Assembly: GCA_016191165.1 (NCBI GenBank)
Contig: JACPPF010000096.1
Span: 1 to 48,338 of the forward strand
Direction of reading: 5' to 3'
Length of the DNA stretch: 48,338 nucleotides
Source of the DNA: Planctomycetota bacterium
GTDB taxonomy: Bacteria > Planctomycetota > Planctomycetia > Gemmatales > Gemmataceae
Shown here: positions 33,879 to 41,131 of the stretch, piece after piece
Numbering within the stretch: position 1 is the first letter of the stretch
Layout: each line of letters opens with the position of its first letter
Notes under the pieces: model-generated
Database searches by the model: none
Told to the model about the DNA's origin: nothing
The model's input: only the letters and a program-made list of their open reading frames with translations
Position numbers and translations under genes: made by a program

Positions 33879-34010
33879 GTGGCCGCGGTCGGTCGTTACT
33901 CCGACTCCGGAACAACCCGTCAAACCGCCGCGACCCATGCACCGATTGCGGTCGCCGAGTCATGCCAGCAAGCGCGGGACATCCGGGGTCGGAGTACTGA
34001 GTCCGGCCAC
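33879..34010. repeat. 132-bp element R2
   Basis: The same core as R1 is enclosed by ends GTGGCCGCGGTCGG (left, with a short insertion) and AGTCCGGCCAC (right). It begins three bases after the retropepsin stop. Confidence 0.85.
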
Positions 34011-34058
34011 GATCACCGCCGTCGAGTGATTTGTGATTTCAAGCCGGAGGTATAATCA

Positions 34059-34268
34059 ATGTCAATTGCTGAGATCATTCCTGCGGTTCAGGCTCTCAAT
34101 CGCAGCGAGAAATTCCGCCTCGCGCAAATGTTGCTTGAAGATTTGGCCCACGACGAACAGATCGTCTTCAAGGAAGGGCAGAAATATCCCATCTACACGC
34201 CGGAATACGCTCCGGACGCTGCGGCGCAGCTGGCCCAACTCCTCAGGGAGGAGGGGAGCACTTCATGA
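34059..34268 (+). CDS. Small helical protein, retropepsin partner
   Basis: This 69-residue protein starts MSIAEIIPAVQALNRSEKFRLAQMLLEDLAHDEQIVFKEGQKYPIYTPEYAPDAAAQLAQLL. The SEKFRLAQMLLEDL stretch resembles small antitoxin-like proteins seen in cyanobacteria and planctomycetes. A strong GGAGG at 34046-34050 precedes ATG 34059. The stop overlaps the next start by ATGA, so the pair is translationally coupled. No experimental function is known to me. Confidence 0.72.
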   Translation: MSIAEIIPAVQALNRSEKFRLAQMLLEDLAHDEQIVFKEGQKYPIYTPEYAPDAAAQLAQLLREEGSTS

Positions 34269-34696
34269 ACGCTGTCGAGCAATTTCCCTACTGCGATCGT
34301 AACCCGGCTTCCGCAGGATTGGATCTGATGCCGGATTTACCCATTGTCCTTCGTCATCAAACTCACTCCTTGTCGGCAGTAGCGTTGGTTGACAGTGGCG
34401 CCTCGATCAGCGTGCTCCCGTATTCGTTGGGAGTTCAACTTGGGTTGGATTGGAACTCCCAAAAGGCGCACATCACTCTTGCTGGAACTCTCGCACACGT
34501 AGGCGCGCGCGGTATCGTCGTCGAGGCGGTTGTTGGGCAACTCACGCCGGCGCGCCTGGCACTGGCCTGGGCCAACTCGGATCAGGTGCCGTCTCTGCTC
34601 GGACAGTTCAATTTTTTCCAGGTGTTCGATATCTGCTTTTTCCGTACGCGTGGCTTTTTCGAGATCAGGCCACCAGGCGTAGCGCCATTGCCGTGA
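34265..34696 (+). CDS. Retropepsin-like aspartic protease (cassette copy 2)
   Basis: This 143-residue protein contains ALVDSGASISVLPYSLG with catalytic Asp43 and, near the C-terminus, SLLGQFNFFQVFDICFF in place of the second glycine-rich strand. It follows the helical partner gene by a four-base overlap and lies between R2 and R3. It forms the second protease plus small-protein module in this stretch. Its core is shorter than that of cellular pepsins, so it must act as a dimer if active. Confidence 0.78.
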   Translation: MNAVEQFPYCDRNPASAGLDLMPDLPIVLRHQTHSLSAVALVDSGASISVLPYSLGVQLGLDWNSQKAHITLAGTLAHVGARGIVVEAVVGQLTPARLALAWANSDQVPSLLGQFNFFQVFDICFFRTRGFFEIRPPGVAPLP

Positions 34697-34710
34697 TCTG
34701 TTGAACGACC

Positions 34711-34838
34711 GTGGCCGGGGCCTGTACTCCGACTCCGGAACAACCCGTCAAACCGCCGCGACCCATGCACCGATTGCGGTCGCCGAGTTATGCCAGCAAG
34801 CGCGGGACATCCGCGGTCGGAGTGCCGACCCCCAGCCG
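34711..34838. repeat. 128-bp element R3
   Basis: The core is almost identical to R1 and R2 (one substitution, GAGTTATGCC); the ends are more diverged (GTGGCCGGGGCC at left, CCCAGCCGC at right). Confidence 0.82.
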
Positions 34839-34895
34839 CGATCCGGCGATGACATATTGATAGTCGGGGAGAAAATGGCCCTTGCTATGGCGGCC

Positions 34896-34935
34896 CCCTC
34901 CCCCCTTGTGGGGGAGGGTTGGGGTGGGGGGTGAG
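34896..34935. repeat. Left 40-bp inverted repeat of the DUF559 element
   Basis: It starts CCCTCCCCCCTTGTGGGGGA and ends GGGGGGTGAG. It matches the complement of 35262-35301 at 39 of 40 positions and can also fold on itself (CCCTCCCCC / GGGGGAGGG). Confidence 0.88.
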
Positions 34936-34940
34936 AACTC

Positions 34941-35321
34941 ATGAACCATCACTTCGCTCGCCAGCTTCGGAAAAACATGACCGACGAAGAACGCCTGCTC
35001 TGGCGTGAACTTCGTTTTCGTCAACTGAGTAGAAAGTTCCGCCGCCAGGCGCCTATCGGCAACTACATCGTCGATTTTGTCTGCTTCGAGGTCAAGCTGA
35101 TCATCGAGCTGGACGGTAGCCAGCACGCCGGCCAGGTCGAAGACGATTCGCGGCGAACCGAATGGCTGCAAACACAAGGCTTTCGCGTATTGCGGTTTTG
35201 GAATCATCAGATCCGGGAGGATATTGAAACTGTGATGGAGGTGATCTGGAAGGAACTGCAACTCACCCCCCACCCCGACCCTCCCCCACAAGGGGGGAGG
35301 GAGAAAACGGGGCATTCTTGA
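34941..35321 (+). CDS. DUF559 endonuclease-like protein within inverted repeats
   Basis: This 126-residue protein is a complete DUF559 domain (Vsr/MutH-like, PD-(D/E)XK fold). It starts FARQLRKNMTDEERLLWRELRFRQL, then has IGNYIVDFVCFEVKLIIELDGSQHAG (acid Asp in VDFVC, Glu-Leu-Asp-Gly at the active site) and WLQTQGFRVLRFWNHQI with a late helix. The last about 19 residues, from LTPHPDPPPQGG, are translated from the right inverted repeat. The ATG follows the left inverted repeat by five bases. The gene together with its two repeats makes a compact unit of about 406 bp. Enzyme activity is inferred from family residues. Confidence 0.85.
   Translation: MNHHFARQLRKNMTDEERLLWRELRFRQLSRKFRRQAPIGNYIVDFVCFEVKLIIELDGSQHAGQVEDDSRRTEWLQTQGFRVLRFWNHQIREDIETVMEVIWKELQLTPHPDPPPQGGREKTGHS
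35262..35301. repeat. Right 40-bp inverted repeat of the DUF559 element
   Basis: It begins CTCACCCCCCACCCCGACCC and ends in GGGGGGAGGG. It matches the complement of the left repeat except for one base, and forms the 3' coding end of the nuclease gene. Confidence 0.88.
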
Positions 35322-35448
35322 CCTGCCTGTGAAAAGATACCACAATGTTGTGCGTGGGGTTCGACGAAGCCGTGGAGATCGCTGTACGAATGCCATTTGC
35401 CGTGATACAATTGCAGACGCATACCATAAATTCCTGGGGGGGGTCAAA

Positions 35449-36726
35449 ATGAGTGCGCAACATTTATCGCGTCGCGTTGTCCTGAAGGGCCTCGGCGCGA
35501 CGGTCGCTCTGCCCTGGCTTGAATCGCTCAATGCCGTGTCTGGTAACCAACCCGCACGTGCCACGCCGCCCAAGCGATTCGCCTTCATGTTCTTCGGCGA
35601 CGGCATCCATCCCGCCGAATGGTGGTCCCGCGGGAACGGCGCAAACCTCGAGCTCGGCCCGGCATTCGCCTCGCTGAACCGAATCAAGAATAAGGTCAAC
35701 TTCGTCCACGGCCTGCGGCATCCCGGCAACGTCTGCGATGGCCACGCCAAGGGGGCGGCCGGCATCCTCAGCGGCATTCATCCCAACAACGGACGCGAAA
35801 TTCGCGCCGCCGCCAGCCTCGATCAAGTCCTCGCTCGACGGATCGGTGAGTCCACCTCCCTGCCGAGCCTGGTGCTGGCGTGCGAACGGCCTGTCAGCGG
35901 GTTCCACGAATCCGGCTATTCGATGATGTATGCGTCGCACGTCTCGTGGAGTTCGCCGGCGACTCCCGTGCCCGCGGAACTCTATCCGTCGCTCGCCTTC
36001 GACACCCTGTTCGAGAGCCGTGGCAGCCGCATGCAGGCGAGCGTGCTGGATCACGTGCGCGAGCAACTCAATGACGTGTCCCGCAACGTCAACAACTCCG
36101 ATCGGGCCCGAATCGACGAATACACCAACAGCATTCGCGAAGTGGAACGGCGCCTGGCGCGGCTCCAGGCGAACGGCGGCACCGGACCGAGCCCGGCCAT
36201 CCGCGCCCAGCGCCCGGCGAACGGCCTGCCCGCGATGCTCAACGTCCACGCCCGGTTGATGTGCGACATCATCGCGCTGGCGTTCCAGACCGACCGCACC
36301 CGGATCGCAACGATGCTGCTGACGAACAATCTCTCGGGGCAGGTCTATCCGTTCCTCGGCCTGCGCGACGACCACCACAGCTTCTCGCACAATTGCCATG
36401 GCCGCGAATTCGCGGCGATCAGCCGATTCTGGGTGGAGCAGTTCGCTTATCTGCTCAGTCGCCTGGAGGCCACGCGGGAAGGCGACGGCACCGTGCTCGA
36501 CAACTGCTGCATCATGCTGGCCAACGAACAGTGGACCTTCCACAATGCTGAGAAGGTTCCGCTGCTCGTGGGCGGCGGACTCGGCGGCGCCTTTCGCACC
36601 GGTCGCACTCTCGATTTCCATCAGAGCCGAAATCGCAAGTTCTCAAGTCTGCTGATGTCGCTTGCCGACCGCATGGGACTCAGGCTCGATCGCTTCGGCG
36701 ACTCGACCGAGCAACTCGACCTGTAG
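35449..36726 (+). CDS. DUF1552 protein
   Basis: This 425-residue protein has a Tat-like start (HLSRRVVLKGLGATVALPWLESL) and the DUF1552 core: FMFFGDGIHPAEWW, NFVHGLRHPGNVCDGHAKGAAGILSG, SLDQVLARRIG, NVHARLMCDIIALAFQTDRTRIATMLL, HHSFSH and LDNCCIMLANEQW. It belongs to the same broad phosphatase/sulfatase-like export group as DUF1501. ATG 35449 is preceded by a G run (GGGGGGG) as ribosome binding site. It is the usual partner of a DUF1592 protein and normally lies right behind it; here the DUF1592 stop is at 29485, about 6 kb away. Confidence 0.92.
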   Translation: MSAQHLSRRVVLKGLGATVALPWLESLNAVSGNQPARATPPKRFAFMFFGDGIHPAEWWSRGNGANLELGPAFASLNRIKNKVNFVHGLRHPGNVCDGHAKGAAGILSGIHPNNGREIRAAASLDQVLARRIGESTSLPSLVLACERPVSGFHESGYSMMYASHVSWSSPATPVPAELYPSLAFDTLFESRGSRMQASVLDHVREQLNDVSRNVNNSDRARIDEYTNSIREVERRLARLQANGGTGPSPAIRAQRPANGLPAMLNVHARLMCDIIALAFQTDRTRIATMLLTNNLSGQVYPFLGLRDDHHSFSHNCHGREFAAISRFWVEQFAYLLSRLEATREGDGTVLDNCCIMLANEQWTFHNAEKVPLLVGGGLGGAFRTGRTLDFHQSRNRKFSSLLMSLADRMGLRLDRFGDSTEQLDL

Positions 36727-37045
36727 GTTTATCTCGGACAACCGGTTTCTCCACTCACGCAAGGGCCCGTCGATTCAACGTCGGCGGCTTTTGCGTGAAT
36801 CCATCTCGATCAACACCTCTCGTCAAGCCAACTCAAGCCCGTGCTTCGTATTGGTACTCGATGCAAAGCGATCGGCTTCAATTCCGAGGCCGCCCAAAGA
36901 GATGTGGGCCGTGAAAATACGTTGCGACCGCCCTGGCTCAAGGGTACAATCTCTTCGTCCAAGAGCGAGTCCGTAAATCCCACCCCATGCGGCGAGGAGC
37001 ATTCCGGCTTCCATCGTCGTTCTCTCGCACGGAAGGATTTGAGCC
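36727..37045. promoter_or_regulatory. Intergenic region with promoter of the PD40/cytochrome gene
   Basis: TTGCGA (36922-36927) and TACAAT (36945-36950) are 17 bases apart and about 95 bases before the ATG at 37046. Upstream, TCACGCAA and TTGCGTGA at about 36754-36799 form a loose inverted repeat. No other gene is supported. Confidence 0.5.
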
Positions 37046-40000
37046 ATGCTTACAAAGAACCAACTGGTCGTGTCGGTTGCGTTTTTATTGGCATTCGCCG
37101 TTTTGGTCACCTGCCAGAGGGTGTCCGGCCAGGAACGACCGCCCCAGCGGAAGTTGCATGTTGATCCGCCGGCCATTGCGGGTGACAAGGCGGTCAAGTA
37201 CGACTACGACATCGTCTATGTCCGCGCGCCTCGTGTTGTCAAGGGCAAGGGCGGCAAGGACGTTCAGGCGGAGGTCTGGCCCGATGCCGGCGCCCCTCAT
37301 GCCTTGCGCGCTTCGACGGATTTGATGCTCTTGCACCCGGATGGCAAGGAAGAACTTTTGGTCGCGGGAAGCCCAGGCGCGATCGCTGATCCCTATGTTT
37401 CTTTTGACGCCAGGTGGGTTTACTACTCTTACTTTCACGATATCACGGGCCACGGCGGCGCCGACATTTACAAGGTGCACGTGCAAACCCGCAAGATCGT
37501 GCGACTGACGTGGCAGCGTTGGACGCCGAATACCGGCGTGGTCAAGTCGAACACGTCGGTCGCGAAGGGCGTGTATAACATCCACCCCTGTCCCCTGCCG
37601 GGCGGCCGCCTTGCCTTCGTCAGCAACCGCGACGCAATCAAGGCGCCACGCCTCGCACAGAGCGCCTTGCAACTTTTCGTGATGGACGACCCCCCTTTTC
37701 CGGACGGGGCGACTGAGCAAAACGTGGAAAAGATCGGCTACCTGAATGTCGGCCAGGCGCTGCACCCGGTGATTCTCAAGGATGGGCGCCTCATTTTCAG
37801 TTCGCTGGAAGTCCAGGGCAAACACAACACGGGCTGGGGCATCCTCGGCATTCACCCGGATGGCACGAACTGGGACCCCGTCGTCAGCGCCCTATCTCTG
37901 GGCGGCGCTCCCATTCCTTTTCACTTTCAGACGCAACTTTCCGACGGCAGCATCATCGTCGAGAACTACTACATCCCGGCCATGGGCGGCTTCGGCGTGT
38001 ACTTCAAACAACCGGCTTCGCCACCTCCCGGCACCCCGCCGTTCGGGTCCGCAAAGTTACGGCACGATCCCAAGATGGCGATGATGAACTCCTTCTTCCG
38101 CATGCCATTCCAACCCTACGGCATGGAGGTCCTGACGCGCTTCACCCACAATCACGATTCACCGTCTTTGCGCGAAGATCCAAAAGACCGCAAATCGCGC
38201 CATACCGGCTGGGTGACTCATCCGTGCGGCGCGCCGGACAATCATTTGCTCACCGTGTGGACCGGCATGATGCCCCCCAATCAGGGACGAATCACCGACA
38301 ACTATGGCCACGCGCCCATCGACTCCGGCATTTACCTGATCAAGGAGGGCAAATCGTTCTGGGAACCCGGCGCGATGCTGCTGGTCAAGAACGATCCGAG
38401 GTACAACGAACAATGGCCTCGCCCGCTCGTTCCCTACAGGCGCATTTGCGGCGTGGATGAACCGCGCCGACTGCCGAGCCTGCGTAATGACGGAAGGCTA
38501 TCGAAACACCTGCCTGCCGGGACGCCATTCGCGCTGGTCGGCACCTCGATTTTGTACAAGCGGGAAAGTGCCCCGGGCGGCGAAGTGCGCAAAGGGAGCG
38601 TCACCGCGGTGGGACCGCCCTACTCCGCCTTCCCGACGCGCGAACATCGCACCAACTGGGATGGCCAGGGCGCCGATGCCGGCCTTTACTCCAACAGCGA
38701 AATCCACGCCATCCGCATCCTGGCGATGGAGCCGGCCTCGATCCCTGTCGCCGGCAAGTTTTCCAACCTCGCCGGCGAACGCCTGCGCATCCTCGGCGAG
38801 TTTCCAGTACGTCACTTCCAAACGAGCCCCAACCGTAAGGGAGGGGTTGGGAACGCGCTTCCTAACGGGCGCGGCTCGTTTCAACCTCTCGACCCGGACG
38901 GCAATCCTGACACCAGCTTCCTCGCCAAGATCCCGGCCAACATCGCGTGGACCTTCCAGACGCTGGATAAAGATGGCATGGTCCTCAACATGGCTCAAAC
39001 CTGGCACCAACTGCGCCCAGGCGAGGTGCGCAACAACTGCGGCGGCTGCCACGCTCATAGTCAGAAACCAACACGGTTCGAGGATACCGCCGCCGCAAGA
39101 GCCGATTACGTGCCATTCGACCTGACGCGGCAAACCCCGCTTTTGACCACGAAGGAAGGCGACCAGTCCGGCAAGCGATGGGATGTCAAGGACGAAACCG
39201 GCCTGCGCTTCGTCAAAGGCGTCTTGAACGTCGAATATCACCGCGACATCAGGCCGATTCTGCAACGAAGTTGCGTCGCCTGCCACACGGCGAAGGGCCA
39301 GCGCGAGGCGGCCGGTGGCTTGGTCCTCGATGACGACAAGCGCGTACGGGACACATCCATGCCCGGCACCTATCGCACCCTCGTCCATCCCAAGGACTCG
39401 AAAGCAACACGGTATGTCTGGCCCTCTCAGTCGCGCAACAGCCTGTTGACGTGGAAGGTTTTCGGCCGCCGCACGGACGGGTTCCCGGAAAAGTTGATCG
39501 AAAGCGCGAAGGGAGACCACCGGGGCCATCTGGATCGCGGCGGCATTCCCTACGCCCCGTTCAAGGGAAGCATCATGCCGCCCCCCGAGGCCGTGAAGAG
39601 CGGCAAGGTCAAGCCGCTTACCGACGAAGACCGGCGCACGATCGTCCGCTGGATCGACCTCGGTTGCCCCATCGACCACGACTTCGACCCCACGCAACCG
39701 CAACGCCGGGGCAACGGCTGGATGCTCGACGATCAGCGGCCGACTTTGACGTTGACCTATCCGCAAGTCGGCGTCAACGAGCCGCTCGGCCGCATCTTGA
39801 TCGGCATGCACGACTACGACACGGGACTGGACATGGACAGCTTCCGGGTGATCGCCGACTTCTCGATCAACGGAATTGCCGCCGGTGAGAATCTGGCGAA
39901 GCGGTTCAGGCCATCATCCGATGGGGTCTGGCAGCTTTCGCTGAAGGCCCCGCTTGCCAACGTCGCCAGGGGCAAGCTGATTGTTTCGATCAGCGATCGC

Positions 40001-40057
40001 CAGGGCAACGTGAGTCGGCTTGAACGGACATTCTCGGTCGCGGCAAGCAAGCGATAA
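37046..40057 (+). CDS. Large secreted PD40 propeller / multihaem-type protein
   Basis: The 1003-residue protein has a signal peptide (LVVSVAFLLAFAVLVTCQRVSGQ) and, in its first half, TolB/PD40-like propeller repeats (DPYVSFDARWVYYSYF, GGRLAFVSNRD, DGRLIFSS). The second half has CxxCH motifs at about residues 665 (NCGGCH) and 742 (SCVACH) and a C-terminal beta domain. Part of it resembles the middle domain of hydrazine synthase alpha-like proteins; that is a family-level impression. It is probably periplasmic and redox-active. GGAAGGA precedes ATG 37046. Residues about 592-611 come from an inserted palindromic repeat (38821-38880). Confidence 0.8.
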   Translation: MLTKNQLVVSVAFLLAFAVLVTCQRVSGQERPPQRKLHVDPPAIAGDKAVKYDYDIVYVRAPRVVKGKGGKDVQAEVWPDAGAPHALRASTDLMLLHPDGKEELLVAGSPGAIADPYVSFDARWVYYSYFHDITGHGGADIYKVHVQTRKIVRLTWQRWTPNTGVVKSNTSVAKGVYNIHPCPLPGGRLAFVSNRDAIKAPRLAQSALQLFVMDDPPFPDGATEQNVEKIGYLNVGQALHPVILKDGRLIFSSLEVQGKHNTGWGILGIHPDGTNWDPVVSALSLGGAPIPFHFQTQLSDGSIIVENYYIPAMGGFGVYFKQPASPPPGTPPFGSAKLRHDPKMAMMNSFFRMPFQPYGMEVLTRFTHNHDSPSLREDPKDRKSRHTGWVTHPCGAPDNHLLTVWTGMMPPNQGRITDNYGHAPIDSGIYLIKEGKSFWEPGAMLLVKNDPRYNEQWPRPLVPYRRICGVDEPRRLPSLRNDGRLSKHLPAGTPFALVGTSILYKRESAPGGEVRKGSVTAVGPPYSAFPTREHRTNWDGQGADAGLYSNSEIHAIRILAMEPASIPVAGKFSNLAGERLRILGEFPVRHFQTSPNRKGGVGNALPNGRGSFQPLDPDGNPDTSFLAKIPANIAWTFQTLDKDGMVLNMAQTWHQLRPGEVRNNCGGCHAHSQKPTRFEDTAAARADYVPFDLTRQTPLLTTKEGDQSGKRWDVKDETGLRFVKGVLNVEYHRDIRPILQRSCVACHTAKGQREAAGGLVLDDDKRVRDTSMPGTYRTLVHPKDSKATRYVWPSQSRNSLLTWKVFGRRTDGFPEKLIESAKGDHRGHLDRGGIPYAPFKGSIMPPPEAVKSGKVKPLTDEDRRTIVRWIDLGCPIDHDFDPTQPQRRGNGWMLDDQRPTLTLTYPQVGVNEPLGRILIGMHDYDTGLDMDSFRVIADFSINGIAAGENLAKRFRPSSDGVWQLSLKAPLANVARGKLIVSISDRQGNVSRLERTFSVAASKR
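38821..38880. repeat. Palindromic repeat inserted in frame in the PD40 gene
   Basis: The sequence begins AACGAGCCCCAACCGTAAGG and ends CTAACGGGCGCGGCTCGTT, related to the GAGCCGCGACC family. Sixty bases are added without breaking the frame; the encoded peptide is TSPNRKGGVGNALPNGRG. Confidence 0.82.
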
Positions 40058-40392
40058 ACACCGAACTCGGTGGGGTATTTGATGGGCCAAGGGGTGTCGT
40101 ATTCGGCCCGTTCATTTGCTTGCACGCCATGGGTGCTACGCCGCCCATTGGCGTCCGCATGATCGATGCCCCGTGCGGATGATTTGGCGTCGGGTGTCAA
40201 TCCGCTACAATGCCGTTGACGAGCGTCTGCCAGACCAGGAATAAGGAGCCCCGCGTAAATAAACGCTCGGGTTGAGAATCGATACGAGCCGCGACCATTC
40301 GGGAGCGGTCCGGACAAAATGCTCCCTGACGATCGCGGCTCGTGAGGGGTAATTGACGCACCGCGCCTAACGTCGCCAAAGGAGGTCAGTCC
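40058..40392. promoter_or_regulatory. Intergenic region with possible promoter and palindrome
   Basis: TTGGCG (40184-40189) and TACAAT (40206-40211) are 16 bases apart and may be a promoter for the TIGR03067 gene, with the palindrome 40284-40343 in its leader. Confidence 0.4.
40284..40343. repeat. Complete palindromic repeat, GAGCCGCGACC family
   Basis: ACGAGCCGCGACCATTCGGGAGC and GCTCCCTGACGATCGCGGCTCGT are near-perfect complements around a 14-base loop. It lies in the 5' leader of the TIGR03067-like gene and is the best-preserved full copy here. Confidence 0.82.
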
Positions 40393-40857
40393 ATGCGAAC
40401 CCTCGTTGTCCTGGGTTACGTGCTTGCTGGCGTATGCACGCCGTTTGCCCTGGGGGCTGGCGACGCGAAAAGCGATCAGGCCAAACTTCAAGGCACATGG
40501 GTTGCCGTCAGTCTCGTCGAGAAAGGGAAGGCCGAGCCTCCGGATCGGGTGCGCACGTTAAAATTGATCATCATGGGCAACAAGTATATTTATCAACTCG
40601 GCTCAGACGATAAGCGATTCGTTGCGACCTTCAAGATTGACCCGACGACGAAGCCCAAGTCGATGGACGTCGTCTTTGATGCGGGGCCTCTCAAGGGGAA
40701 GACGATGAAGTCGATCTATGCGTTCGATGGCGACGAACTGCGAATCTGCGGCGGCCGGGACAAGCGTCCGAGCGAATTTTCTTCCACGCAAGGGGACGGC
40801 GAGATCGTCTTCACGTTCATCCGCGTCAAAAAACAACGCGCGGAATCGCCGAAGTAG
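40393..40857 (+). CDS. TIGR03067-type secreted protein
   Basis: The 154-residue protein has a signal peptide (MRTLVVLGYVLAGVCTPFALGAG) followed by the TIGR03067 pattern: KLQGTWVAVSLVEKGKA, LKLIIMGNKYIYQL, FKIDPTTKPKSMDVVF, KSIYAFDGDELRICGG and an end VFTFIRVKK. This domain is nearly confined to planctomycetes and is thought to form a small lipocalin-like barrel; its ligand is unknown. The ribosome binding site AAAGGAGG is almost ideal, nine bases before the ATG, suggesting strong translation. A second member is at 46415-46867. Confidence 0.88.
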   Translation: MRTLVVLGYVLAGVCTPFALGAGDAKSDQAKLQGTWVAVSLVEKGKAEPPDRVRTLKLIIMGNKYIYQLGSDDKRFVATFKIDPTTKPKSMDVVFDAGPLKGKTMKSIYAFDGDELRICGGRDKRPSEFSSTQGDGEIVFTFIRVKKQRAESPK

Positions 40858-41131
40858 TCCAACCCTTGCCGCTCGCCACAAGCTTAAGCGGGCATTCCCC
40901 ATCGCGCTTGCTGGCAAACGCGAATGGCGTCTTGAGGTTCATGCCATCGGGTCTGGTGCGCACCGCGGCACTGCGGGACTTGCTGGCAGTTCGCGCGGCC
41001 CACTCGCCCAATTTGATCGTGCCCTTGATCGGCTTTTCGCGGGCAAAGCCAGGTCCATAGGATGAAAACTGGCACGTCGGTCGCTGAGCTGTTTCTGAGC
41101 GTGATCCAAAAGAATTGAGGGAGGTCGTTTC

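Noticed and set aside
33031-34838. Classical integron cassette array with attC sites
   Set aside because: Elements R1-R3 have suitable size and folding, but I found no RYYYAAC/GTTRRRY core sites and no integron integrase in the window. I kept only the comparison.
33031-34838. CRISPR array from repeated 130-bp units
   Set aside because: The units are far too long, hold terminal inverted repeats, and the intervals are coding.
36841-37164. Open frames overlapping the promoter region of the PD40 gene
   Set aside because: No ribosome binding site or family similarity, and they overlap a convincing promoter and start.
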